A program made the translations under genes and the position numbers. Of a stretch of DNA of 64,000 nucleotides, positions 9,059-16,598 are shown piece by piece. Each line of letters starts with the position of its first letter. Position 1 is the stretch's first letter. The notes under the pieces were generated by a model that was not told where the DNA came from, searched no databases, and was given only the letters and a program-made list of their open reading frames with translations. The DNA comes from Xanthobacteraceae bacterium (lineage in GTDB: Bacteria; Pseudomonadota; Alphaproteobacteria; Rhizobiales; Xanthobacteraceae): contig JAIENY010000039.1 in NCBI GenBank assembly GCA_019750915.1, forward strand, positions 1 through 64,000. Reading direction: 5' to 3'.

Positions 9059-9922
9059 TTAACTCAGTGACCGACCTCGCCGACCTGCCAAAATCGCCAA
9101 AAGATTTACAACAGAAAGAGTGCCTTCCGCGCAAAGCGCAGCCATGCGGAAATCAGCAGTACGCTTGTGCTGAAGTGCTAAAGCTAGTCGGATTGATGCC
9201 CGACCATGCGCGCGAGCTTCCTCGTTTGCGGAGCCAGATAATTCTGCGTTGAATATCGCTTCCAAAATACGTTTTGCATCGGTATCGCTTGGGGTAATCC
9301 CGTCCTCAGTGTGGTGTGCCTCCGCGTCATAGACTTCTTGCCCTGCCGATATCATGATCTCCCGGCACAGAAGTCCTACGGCCTGAAACTGCTCTTCGTT
9401 TGTTGCAGAATCTAGCCGAGCTCTCATTTCCTGAACTTGCCGATCCACCTTCTGCCAGCCGGTAGGCTCTTCGAAGGTTACGGCACGCCCGTCTAGCTTG
9501 CGAAAGCCGAAAACGGGTTTTCCTGAAATCTGTTTGACCTCAACAATTTCCCAGCCATCCACCCGCAGATCGCCATTGTAAGCGGCAACTAAAGCGTGAG
9601 CCTGTTCAACTTCAGGACGCACAAGCGGGTGAACGGTTTCGCACAAAAATCGCAGAACATCATGATCGGTTCCATGAAGAAGATTGAACCGGGAGTCGCT
9701 AAAAACCCAGTCGGTCGGCCAGTCGTAATTGTTGACACGATGTTGATGAATATCTCCCGCTGCATTCCGATAGCGATGATCGTATGAAGGCAACTTAGTG
9801 AGGTCATAAAGTCTTGACAGAAAATCGTCGTCCGAAAGCCGCCCGCACCAACTGATCTCGCTTGCGGCTAGATAGTCGAAGATGGCTCTGCGCGTTACTT
9901 CAGTGATCTCGTTATTGTTCAA
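9059..9922 (-). CDS. AbiJ-like protein (AbiJ_NTD3-type N-terminus)
   Basis: A 287-residue protein. The first approximately 140 residues, including EVTRRAIFDYL, then AAGDIHQHRVNNYDWPTDW and LCETVHPLVRP, match my recollection of the AbiJ N-terminal domain 3 found in abortive-infection proteins. The C-terminal approximately 120 residues are helical and end in FRMAALCAEGTLSVVNLLAIL, the type of tail seen in AbiJ/HEPN-like proteins, but I see no clear RxxxxH active site, so HEPN RNase activity is unproven. It is the second gene of a bicistron: its start lies inside the end of the Fic gene (11-base overlap), and it converges on the metallopeptidase gene. A phage-defence role is inferred from family and context. 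Confidence 0.7.
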   Translation of the reverse strand: MNNNEITEVTRRAIFDYLAASEISWCGRLSDDDFLSRLYDLTKLPSYDHRYRNAAGDIHQHRVNNYDWPTDWVFSDSRFNLLHGTDHDVLRFLCETVHPLVRPEVEQAHALVAAYNGDLRVDGWEIVEVKQISGKPVFGFRKLDGRAVTFEEPTGWQKVDRQVQEMRARLDSATNEEQFQAVGLLCREIMISAGQEVYDAEAHHTEDGITPSDTDAKRILEAIFNAELSGSANEEARAHGRASIRLALALQHKRTADFRMAALCAEGTLSVVNLLAILAGRRGRSLS

Positions 9923-11033
9923 AAGAAGCCTCGCTAAGGTTCAAGTGATACCGCGTATGCCGCAGCTCGCCTGTCTTTGTGAGCGCCCCTTTTTCAACAA
10001 GGTCTTGTAAGTCACGTGTGGCGGTCGCGCGTGACGCCTGGGTGATGCTGATGTAATTTTCTGCGCTGAGCCCACCTTTGAAACCATCGATTCCTTCTCG
10101 AAATACACGCTCAATAGTTTTTTCCTGACGTTCATTGAGCTTGCCGCGCAATTTTTCGTAGAGCTTCGCTTTGGCGACGTGGAAGTCCACACGCTTGATG
10201 GTGCTCTGCTGCGCCTCAAGGATCGTGCTGGCGAAATACTTCAGCCAGTTTGTAATCTTAATTTCTTTGTTGTTGCGCTCTAGCGCCGCGTAATAGTCCT
10301 TGCGCTTGCGTTCGATGGTGTAGGCCAGCGCAATCAGACTTGGCTGACCAAGGTTTTGCGCCAGCGATTTTTCTGCAATCGCGCGGCCTATGCGGCCATT
10401 GCCGTCTTCAAATGGATGGATGCAGACAAAATACAAATGCGCGATACCAGCACGCGTTAGTGCGGATAGCGGATTTTTTCCTTTGGGTGCGGTGTCGTTA
10501 AACCACGCGATGAATTGTTTCATCTCAGCCGTCATCCGGCTTGATGGTGGCGCTTCGAAATGGACGGTTCGCTTTTGGATGGGACCGGACACGACCTGCA
10601 TCGGGTCAGCATGCGTGCGGTAGCCACCAATGACTTGAATCGTCTTGTCGCCGCTCAGCAACATGCTGTGCCAGTCGAACATCGTTTTATCGGACAGCGC
10701 ATCTGCAAAGCCGCGATACAGATCAACCATCATTTCGGCGATGCCGCGCTCCGCAGGCGGGACGCGCGCCTGGTCATCGCCAAGCCCGAACTGGTGGCGC
10801 AGCGATGATTGCACGCTGTCCCGATTGAGGATTTCGCCCTCGATTTCGGAGGTCTTCAGTGCCTCATCGCTGATAAGCTCGATTTTCAGGGTGTCTTGGT
10901 CATCTGGGCCGACATGCCGGAAAGCGCCGATGAATTCACCCGATTGAAGCAAAAACTGCTTCTCCAACGGCTCTAAAATCGTTGAATCATATGTGAAATT
11001 CGGCCAATCAGCCTGTTGCCAGTTCCAAGTCAT
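9912..11033 (-). CDS. Fic family protein (DUF4172 N-terminus, winged-helix C-terminus)
   Basis: Fic enzymes transfer AMP or other nucleotide-derived groups to target proteins. The 373-residue protein has the full active-site motif HPFEDGNGRIGR (206-217). It also has an N-terminal inhibitory helix motif TSEIEGE (61-67), fitting the (S/T)xxxE(G/N) rule, which makes it a self-inhibited class II Fic. The N-terminal region resembles DUF4172 and the last approximately 70 residues look like a winged helix, so it may bind DNA and regulate its own promoter. Two copies of an inverted repeat lie directly upstream, the first touching the start codon. It is the first gene of a pair with the AbiJ-like gene. 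Confidence 0.9.
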   Translation of the reverse strand: MTWNWQQADWPNFTYDSTILEPLEKQFLLQSGEFIGAFRHVGPDDQDTLKIELISDEALKTSEIEGEILNRDSVQSSLRHQFGLGDDQARVPPAERGIAEMMVDLYRGFADALSDKTMFDWHSMLLSGDKTIQVIGGYRTHADPMQVVSGPIQKRTVHFEAPPSSRMTAEMKQFIAWFNDTAPKGKNPLSALTRAGIAHLYFVCIHPFEDGNGRIGRAIAEKSLAQNLGQPSLIALAYTIERKRKDYYAALERNNKEIKITNWLKYFASTILEAQQSTIKRVDFHVAKAKLYEKLRGKLNERQEKTIERVFREGIDGFKGGLSAENYISITQASRATATRDLQDLVEKGALTKTGELRHTRYHLNLSEASFEQ

Positions 11034-11105
11034 GAGTTATAGCGGACCTTTCTATAGCTCATAATATGCCAGAATATTGAGTTATAGCAAGATATTCTAT
11101 AGCTC
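11034..11105 (-). promoter_or_regulatory. Tandem palindromic operators upstream of fic
   Basis: Two copies of an inverted repeat, GAGTTATAG-N9-CTATAGCTC, occupy 11034-11060 and 11079-11105, start-to-start distance 45 bases. Within each, the half sites are complementary in eight of nine positions. The first copy abuts the fic start codon (11031-11033), so a bound protein would block transcription or initiation. The Fic winged helix is the nearest candidate ligand, giving autoregulation of the Fic/AbiJ-like pair. Confidence 0.65.
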
Positions 11106-11223
11106 AGGGCGCGTCGGCCAGCCGACCGGGCTTTATTCGCTAGTCGCTCACCAAGCCACGCTGCCGCTTTGTCTTGGCCATCCGGTAACGATCCCTCGCG
11201 CCACTCCGGGGCTGCCGCCCCCG

Positions 11224-11322
11224 GCCATCAAGGCAACCCCTTTCTGGGGCGGGCTACGCCCGGCCTATGACGACCACCCCTGCTCATTGCCGCAGGGCTA
11301 GTTGGTTTGCTGTCGCAAACCC
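11224..11322. repeat. Island repeat, copy A
   Basis: About 100 bases recurring as copy B at 13827-13919. The two share a GCC(A/G)TCAAGGC start, then CTCATTGCCGC, GGCTAGT, and a perfect seven-base hairpin GGTTTGC-N4-GCAAACC (here 11304-11321). Both copies lie immediately after the stop codon of a minus-strand gene, so on that strand they could act as 3' terminators or processing sites; they could also be traces of a mobile or recombined cassette boundary. Confidence 0.7.
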
Positions 11323-11331
11323 GATTGACCA

Positions 11332-11778
11332 TCAGGATAGATTCCAAGTCTCGACTTCGCCGTTTTCTTTCACGGTCAGGACTGCCACGCCAAGGCGCGT
11401 CAATCCCGCACAGGTCTCGTCGAAGAGTGTGCGGTATCGCGGAAAATCTGGGAATGCCAAAGCAACGCGCGCTTGAGGATGCTCTGTCTGTAAGCGCATC
11501 GCTTTCAAGACTGCGTGCGAATACCAATGCTGTGCCTGAAGACTTGGATTGGTGCGCTTCGTTTCTCCGGCCCGCGCCGGGTCACGGTAGCCGACCGATG
11601 GATAGCCCTTCGCTTCAATCAATAATACCACGCCGTCTTTGGCCGCGTGAATATCAACGCCGCGCTCTCTAGAATGCGTGTCCGCCTTGCTCACAATCTG
11701 CCAACCCGTCGCCAGCAAATGCCGCGCCAGTGCATCGACAACATTACCCTCCCAATACCAGTCTGCCGTCGCGTCCAT
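11332..11778 (-). CDS. Small PD-(D/E)XK nuclease-like protein
   Basis: A 148-residue protein of unknown function. Residues about 30-62 read like a restriction-endonuclease or Mrr-like core: RERGVDIHAAKDGVVLLIEAKG supplies an Asp, then Glu-x-Lys seven hydrophobic residues later, the PD-(D/E)XK pattern. The N-terminus (WYWEGNVVDALARHLLATGW) would be the first helix of that fold. No DNA-binding extension, signal peptide or partner gene is adjacent; it stands alone between the Fic operator region and the small mobile-element genes. It may be a solitary DNA-processing or defence enzyme. Repeat copy A follows its stop. Confidence 0.6.
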   Translation of the reverse strand: MDATADWYWEGNVVDALARHLLATGWQIVSKADTHSRERGVDIHAAKDGVVLLIEAKGYPSVGYRDPARAGETKRTNPSLQAQHWYSHAVLKAMRLQTEHPQARVALAFPDFPRYRTLFDETCAGLTRLGVAVLTVKENGEVETWNLS

Positions 11779-12057
11779 TCATCCTCCAGGGCAAGTCCAT
11801 CCTAAAGATCGCTTCATCCCATTTACAAGAATAATACCCTGTTTGTTTTGTCGTTTACTCTGCGTGTCTGCTTCCAAATGCCGGTCCACCATAACGCCTT
11901 TCATGATGGGTTCTAACCGCGTGCGGCTGCTATCAGTCAACGGGCTGCCCGCTCCATTCGCTTCGCTCCCGTGTTGCCGCGTGTGACTTGCATCCTGCCT
12001 ACGGTTTTTTCGTCCCCATAAGGCTGACAATGGTGTTGGCCAAAAATGGAGACAGAC

Positions 12058-12273
12058 ATGACAAAAACAGCAAACGACAAACGTCCGACGCATATCGTCT
12101 GGCAGGTGATGGGTGAAGGCGATAAAGCACGATGGACCCGCATTGGAGCCGGATGGGCCAATCACGACGGCAAAGGCATCACACTGAGTTTCGATGCCAT
12201 TCCAATGAACGGTCGCACCGTTGTACGGGCTTTTGCGGAAACTGAAAATGCTCAAGAAGGCGGTGCGCAATGA
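12058..12273 (+). CDS. Small protein of mobile-element type, unknown function
   Basis: A 71-residue soluble protein (from ATG 12058, preferred over ATG 12046 because GGAGA lies at the right distance upstream of the second). It contains THIVWQVMGEGDKARWTRIGAGWANHDGKG-type sequence, a pattern I associate with small proteins of alphaproteobacterial plasmids and integrative elements. Its stop overlaps the next start (ATGA), so the two form a translationally coupled pair. No catalytic motif is visible and no function is proposed. Confidence 0.65.
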   Translation: MTKTANDKRPTHIVWQVMGEGDKARWTRIGAGWANHDGKGITLSFDAIPMNGRTVVRAFAETENAQEGGAQ

Positions 12274-12416
12274 GCCCGGAAGATAAATCAGAAAAATTCA
12301 CGCTGACCCGCGAACAGCTCGAACGAATTGTCTATGAGATGGGCTGGGACGACATCGATGCAGATGCCTTCTGGGATCTGAACAAAGAAATCTTTCCCGA
12401 CTCATTTACGAATTAA
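12270..12416 (+). CDS. Very small coupled ORF, unknown function
   Basis: A 48-residue acidic protein beginning MSPEDKSEKFTLTREQLERI and ending FPDSFTN. It starts within the previous stop (ATGA overlap) and is followed six bases later by a perfect palindromic terminator-like element, so its boundaries are consistent with a real cistron. The composition suggests one or two helices. I know no family. Confidence 0.55.
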   Translation: MSPEDKSEKFTLTREQLERIVYEMGWDDIDADAFWDLNKEIFPDSFTN

Positions 12417-12421
12417 AAGAA

Positions 12422-12449
12422 CGACCAATCCGAATATTCGGATTGGTCG
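12422..12449 (+). terminator. Perfect 28-base palindrome after the small ORF pair
   Basis: CGACCAATCCGAAT is followed directly by its exact reverse complement. The 14-base-pair stem has no separate loop and is followed only by ATTTAT, so it is either a weak intrinsic terminator or a protein-binding palindrome. Its position just after the stop at 12416 favours a terminator. Confidence 0.55.
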
Positions 12450-12646
12450 ATTTATCAAACGGAAAGCACTTCGCTCCAGCTAGTCGTGTATCGCGGTGAC
12501 ATGAAATCCCGCCGTAACTTCCAAACCTTGCTCTGCCCGGCCCTTCCGAGGGCCGGAAGGCTGGGACTTGCGGGGACAAACCCTGTGCCGGGGCCGCCCT
12601 AACTAGCGAATCGACGGGAACTCTTGCCAACCCTGCGTGGACTCCT

Positions 12647-12672
12647 ATATCCTATCCCAGAGGATAGGATAT
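12647..12672 (+). promoter_or_regulatory. Operator of the nickel/cobalt repressor
   Basis: A perfect inverted repeat, ATATCCTATCC-CAGA-GGATAGGATAT, ends two bases before the start codon of the FrmR/RcnR-family gene. CsoR/RcnR/FrmR proteins bind such long A/T-ended, G/C-tract palindromes over their own promoters and are released by metal. The overlap with the ribosome binding region indicates tight autorepression of the rcnR-rcnA pair. Confidence 0.8.
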
Positions 12673-12674
12673 CC

Positions 12675-12935
12675 ATGAAACATGCATCTCACCCGGACGT
12701 CATCAAGCGGCTCAAACGCGCGCACGGCCATTTGGCCTCTGTCATCACCATGATTGAGGAAGGTCGTCCATGCCTTGAATTGGCGCAGCAGCTTCATGCC
12801 GTTGATAGCGCGATCAGCAATGCCAAACGCGAACTCATTCAGGACCACATGGAGCATTGCCTCGTTGACGAAACCGGAAGCAAAGAGTCTAAAAAAGCGC
12901 TGAGTGAGTTCAAAGCGCTCGCCAAGTATCTTTAG
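12675..12935 (+). CDS. Metal-sensing transcriptional repressor, FrmR/RcnR (CsoR) family
   Basis: An all-helical DNA-binding protein of 86 residues. Cys33 (GRPCLELAQQL) occupies the conserved metal or thiol site of the family; His3, His58 and His61/Cys62 (DHMEHC) are candidate Ni/Co ligands by analogy with the His3-Cys35-His60-His64 set of E. coli RcnR. The start ATG 12675 is chosen because upstream extension would translate through the operator. It lies 8 bases before an RcnA-type exporter gene, so nickel or cobalt is the likely inducer; copper (CsoR) or formaldehyde (FrmR) are less likely in this context. Confidence 0.85.
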   Translation: MKHASHPDVIKRLKRAHGHLASVITMIEEGRPCLELAQQLHAVDSAISNAKRELIQDHMEHCLVDETGSKESKKALSEFKALAKYL

Positions 12936-12943
12936 GAGGCCGG

Positions 12944-13783
12944 ATGACATCGCTTCCCGACCTTCTCCAGCAAAGCACCGCGCACGCGTGGCTGTTTGTA
13001 CCTACCGCTATTTTGCTCGGAGCGCTGCATGGGCTTGAACCCGGCCATTCAAAGACGATGATGGCTGCGTTTATCATCGCCATTCGCGGCACAGTGATGC
13101 AGGCCATCCTCCTCGGCGTCACGGCTGCAATTTCTCATACAGCGGTTGTTTGGGTCGTGGCGCTCGGCGGCCAATATCTGGGCCGCGACCTCGATGCCGA
13201 GCAGACAGAGCCCTACCTGCAACTCGCATCGGCTGTAATTGTTCTTGGCGTTGCCGCGTGGATGGTTTGGCGAACATGGAAAAGCCAGCGTGCAATGGCG
13301 GCGGAGCATCATCACGGGCACGACCATGACCATCATCCTGAGCATGCCCATCCCCACAATCATTCGAGCGGGTTAGACCTAAAAGTAGCAACTGCATACG
13401 CTGACGACCATGAACGGAGTCACGCACAGGACATCGCGCGCCGTTTCAAAGATTCAAAAGTTTCGACCGGACAGATTGTTATATTCGGCTTGACCGGCGG
13501 TCTCATTCCTTGCCCGGCGGCAATAACGGTCCTGTTGCTTTGCCTTCAACTCAAACAACTCACGCTCGGCGCAGTTCTTGTTTTGTGTTTTAGTATCGGG
13601 CTCGCAATAACGATGGTCGCCGCAGGCGTGTTTGCCTCGTTAAGTGTCCGGCATATCCAAAAGCGCTGGTCAGGATTCAGTGCCTTCGCGGCGCGCGCAC
13701 CTTACGCATCGGCAGCGCTCATGTTGCTTATCGCCGTTTACATGGGCGTGTCAGGCTGGAATGGCCTTGCTCATCATCTTTGA
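12944..13783 (+). CDS. rcnA: Nickel/cobalt efflux permease, RcnA/NicO family
   Basis: An inner-membrane exporter of 279 residues with about six membrane segments. The signature LHGLEPGHSKTMM near residues 28-40 is typical of RcnA, and a histidine-rich cytoplasmic loop (about 123-145, EHHHGHDHDHHPEHAHPHNH) sits between the third and fourth segments, as in RcnA, where it handles Ni2+ and Co2+. A second conserved motif GGLIPCPAA opens the C-terminal half. GGAGG precedes the start at good spacing. It is co-transcribed with the upstream repressor and is cargo of the mobilizable island. Confidence 0.9.
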   Translation: MTSLPDLLQQSTAHAWLFVPTAILLGALHGLEPGHSKTMMAAFIIAIRGTVMQAILLGVTAAISHTAVVWVVALGGQYLGRDLDAEQTEPYLQLASAVIVLGVAAWMVWRTWKSQRAMAAEHHHGHDHDHHPEHAHPHNHSSGLDLKVATAYADDHERSHAQDIARRFKDSKVSTGQIVIFGLTGGLIPCPAAITVLLLCLQLKQLTLGAVLVLCFSIGLAITMVAAGVFASLSVRHIQKRWSGFSAFAARAPYASAALMLLIAVYMGVSGWNGLAHHL

Positions 13784-13826
13784 TTGATGAAGCTCCCCAA
13801 AACAACAAAAACGGGCGTGCCGCCCA

Positions 13827-13919
13827 GCCGTCAAGGCGACCTTTCAGGCTCGCAACGCTCGGCCTTGACCGCTTCCTCGCTCATTGCCGCATGGCTAGTC
13901 GGTTTGCTGGTGCAAACCC
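13827..13919. repeat. Island repeat, copy B
   Basis: Second copy of the approximately 100-base element at 11224-11322. The best conserved part is CTCATTGCCGCATGGCTAGT followed by the hairpin GGTTTGC-TGGT-GCAAACC (13901-13918). It lies between the convergent rcnA and traG-like genes, ten bases after the stop of the latter on the minus strand. Confidence 0.7.
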
Positions 13920-13928
13920 TTTCAACAT

Positions 13929-15863
13929 TCAACGACCGAAGAGTTTGAAGCCAAAATAGATCCCGGTGCCAATCGCGGAAAAGATAAGCAGTCTCCATGT
14001 CCAGAAAACAACATTCTCGACAAAGAGAAAGAAAAAGGCCTTTCGCCGTGCGCTGGCATTCAATTTCATTTCCGCAGCTTCTCTCAGCACCGCCTCTTTT
14101 GCGCATTGCTCAGCCCATCTTTGAGTGCTGACCGCAAGCTCGGCTTTGCGAAGTGCCTGTGCTGTCAGTTCCTCAGCGATTTTGATTTTGAGTGCAGGCA
14201 GCGCAAGCGGCTTGGGATGGTTGACGTTGGCATCGTATAGTCCGCGCAGGCTTGCGTTGCGGTGATAGAGGATGCGCTTGAGCATCAAGGGCTGTTGACC
14301 GGATGCGAGAACAAGAACCATTGGGTTATCGCGTTGCCCGAATATTCTTCCGACTTCGTCCGGCGTCAGCAAGGCCCGTTTGTGCAAGGTTTCGGAACGC
14401 CCGTTCGAAAACGACATGTTGAAGCCACTCGTATGGCCCGACGAAAACCCTGACGATGCGCCCGTCGTGATGTTGCCCTTGGAATGGGACGAAGACGAAC
14501 CGTGATTTCTTGAGCTTGATGTGCCGGACGAACTACCGACAGACGCATTGCCGCTTGTCACCTCACGTATAACCTCGCACTCGCCCACGTACTTCGAGAT
14601 ATAGTCGCGCGTAAAGTGGTCATCATTGCAGAAAAACAACTTCGTGCTGCACGTCGCGACCAGCGTTTCCCAGTTGTCTTTGTAAGTGTCCTTGAGCTGC
14701 GCCAGCGTCTGCACCACGAACATCATCTTCACACCGAACCCGCAAATCTGGGCCGCCGCGTTCTCGATAACCTGCATGCGCTTGAGGCCAGCAAACTCAT
14801 CAAGCACCATCAACACACGATGCCCGCATAGCGGCTGGTGCGCGACACGCTCCATCTCGCCAAGCATCAGCGTGGTCATCATGCGCAGCCAGCGGAAATG
14901 CGGATTCTGGAATCGCTGCGGCAGGCAGAGATAGAGACTGGTGCCTTTGGGGTCTGTTTTGAGTTCGCTTAAGGCAAAATCCGACCTGGAGAGAGTGAAC
15001 TGCATGCCCGGCGACCTGATGAAATCGAGGTTGGTGCGCAGAACCTGCATCACCGACAAGCGCATCTTGGGGCTTGCTTCCATGTCTTCCAGCACGGCAC
15101 CCGCTTGGGCGACCGCGCCACTGAAAGCAGGATTCCGCTTCATGGATGCTGCCAGCAAAGCAAATCCCGAAAGCGGTTCGCTCGTCTGCTTTTTTGCAAT
15201 CGCGGCAGCGTTTGCGTCACCCACCATCGCAAGGTCATAGACCGTCACCAGATTGCGATCTTCCGGCAGAAAGTCCCATGAGCTTGCAACATGCAGGATG
15301 AAGCCGACGAGCAGGCTTCTAGCCGCGTCGTCCCAGAACGGGTCAGAAGAATTTTCTGAAACAATCAGCGCGTCTGCAATGCGTCCAGCATCATTGATGC
15401 TTTCGCCGCGCCTTGGGTCGATGAGGTCTAGAGGATTGTAGCAAGCCTTGAGGTCAGCAAGGTCATCGTCGTTGCTTCCTGCCTCATTCATAGGGTCGAG
15501 AATACGGACCTTCTGGCCCATGCCGTGGCAATAGAGCGAGCCGCCAGCCCGCCGCCGTGCCGTGACCATTGCATTCTCGCCCTTGGGGTCGATGACAACC
15601 ACCGAGCCCGGATACAGGCAAAGGTTCGGAACGATAATCGACACGCCCTTGCCACCGCGTGGGCCGCAGCACAGCAATACATGACCTTCATCCGCCAGAC
15701 CGACCACTCTGCTGTCGTTCACGCCAAGAAGAACTTGTCCCTGCTTGTATGTTTGAAGGATGCCATCGCGCCAAGCGGCGGTGCCGAGCAGCACTGGCTT
15801 GGGCTGTCTCGATCGCGCTTGCACACTCGCAGCCATCAATACCGATATTGGAAGCTGACTCAT
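13929..15863 (-). CDS. VirD4/TraG-like type IV coupling ATPase with C-terminal membrane segment
   Basis: Coupling proteins deliver the relaxase-DNA complex to a conjugation channel. The 644-residue protein has Walker A GPRGGKGVS (67-75) with IDPKGEN shortly after, and Walker B VLMVLDEFAGL near the middle, the TraG/VirD4 order. The start at 15863 is supported by GGAGG six bases upstream; a longer frame to 16475 runs over two plus-strand genes and is rejected. Unusually, the N-terminus has no membrane helices; instead a Ser/Gly-rich linker (about 460-520) precedes a tail ending in VVFWTWRLLIFSAIGTGIYF, a single C-terminal membrane segment. Repeat copy B follows the stop. Confidence 0.88.
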   Translation of the reverse strand: MSQLPISVLMAASVQARSRQPKPVLLGTAAWRDGILQTYKQGQVLLGVNDSRVVGLADEGHVLLCCGPRGGKGVSIIVPNLCLYPGSVVVIDPKGENAMVTARRRAGGSLYCHGMGQKVRILDPMNEAGSNDDDLADLKACYNPLDLIDPRRGESINDAGRIADALIVSENSSDPFWDDAARSLLVGFILHVASSWDFLPEDRNLVTVYDLAMVGDANAAAIAKKQTSEPLSGFALLAASMKRNPAFSGAVAQAGAVLEDMEASPKMRLSVMQVLRTNLDFIRSPGMQFTLSRSDFALSELKTDPKGTSLYLCLPQRFQNPHFRWLRMMTTLMLGEMERVAHQPLCGHRVLMVLDEFAGLKRMQVIENAAAQICGFGVKMMFVVQTLAQLKDTYKDNWETLVATCSTKLFFCNDDHFTRDYISKYVGECEVIREVTSGNASVGSSSGTSSSRNHGSSSSHSKGNITTGASSGFSSGHTSGFNMSFSNGRSETLHKRALLTPDEVGRIFGQRDNPMVLVLASGQQPLMLKRILYHRNASLRGLYDANVNHPKPLALPALKIKIAEELTAQALRKAELAVSTQRWAEQCAKEAVLREAAEMKLNASARRKAFFFLFVENVVFWTWRLLIFSAIGTGIYFGFKLFGR

Positions 15864-15933
15864 TGCGTCCTCCATTTTGCGTAAATACATGCCTTGATGA
15901 GTGCAGAGCGGCTGCACGCCCGAGAAAATTCCG

Positions 15934-16272
15934 ATGGCCGACAAGGACGAACGAAAGAACGCCAAGGCGACCCGACTGCTGTTTGGGGTGAAGGATGCGG
16001 AAGTGCCGCCATCGCCTTTGTATCGCCGAGGCTTGCACCTGACGCCGGGCGGTACGTCGGCTCCGCTGGAGCCGACGCCCGAAGCCCGCAAATACATGAA
16101 CCAGCAAGCCCGCGACAAAGCCGCAGATGCGTTGGCGCGGTCGCGTATGGAAACACTCACGCCGCGTGTGCCGCCGAAGGCCAAATCGCAAGAACGAATT
16201 ATCCGTCGCGAACCAGACATGACGCATGGTAAGATGGCGCAGAAAGATAAAAGCGACGACTTCGAGCGTTGA
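15934..16272 (+). CDS. Hypothetical protein of the mobilization module
   Basis: A basic, Ala/Pro/Lys-rich, probably largely disordered protein of 112 residues starting MADKDERKNAKATRLLFG. ATG 15934 is preferred over an in-frame upstream start. It is transcribed away from the coupling protein gene (71 bases between starts) and overlaps the next gene by one base (TGATG). No known domain is recognised. Its position between the coupling protein and relaxase suggests a small accessory DNA-binding or regulatory role in transfer, but nothing in the sequence proves this. Confidence 0.6.
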   Translation: MADKDERKNAKATRLLFGVKDAEVPPSPLYRRGLHLTPGGTSAPLEPTPEARKYMNQQARDKAADALARSRMETLTPRVPPKAKSQERIIRREPDMTHGKMAQKDKSDDFER

Positions 16273-16598
16273 TGGAAGAAAAACTGGTTTACGCACCGCG
16301 TCCCAACGAAGAGACGCTTTTGAATATCATCACCAAGGAATTCGCATTCCCGAACGGACGGGCATGCCGCCTGTCCATGTCGGAATGGCACTGGCAGATG
16401 ATTGACTTCGTTGAAATCTGGAATGATTTCTACAAACGCGAACACGGCATCCTCTACCAATTCCTGAAAGCACACTCATCCATCAGCGATGACGCATTCG
16501 CTCGCGTCGTTATGAGCATCCTGCGCGACGACTACAACGGCTGGCTTGCCGAGACGCCCGAAGGCGAAGAAATCTCGTTTCCCGACCCGCGCGCCTAA
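16272..16598 (+). CDS. Hypothetical protein of the mobilization module
   Basis: A 108-residue acidic soluble protein beginning MEEKLVYAPRPNEETLLN, with aromatic-rich central helices (MSEWHWQMIDFVEIWNDFY). The A of its start codon is the last base of the previous stop, indicating translational coupling. It ends convergently with the relaxase gene, overlapping its last four bases. I do not recognise the family. Confidence 0.65.
   Translation: MEEKLVYAPRPNEETLLNIITKEFAFPNGRACRLSMSEWHWQMIDFVEIWNDFYKREHGILYQFLKAHSSISDDAFARVVMSILRDDYNGWLAETPEGEEISFPDPRA

Noticed and set aside
15864-16475. Upstream extension of the coupling protein frame
   Set aside because: It lies antisense to two coupled plus-strand genes, and the GGAGG plus the typical start at 15863 give a complete protein without it.
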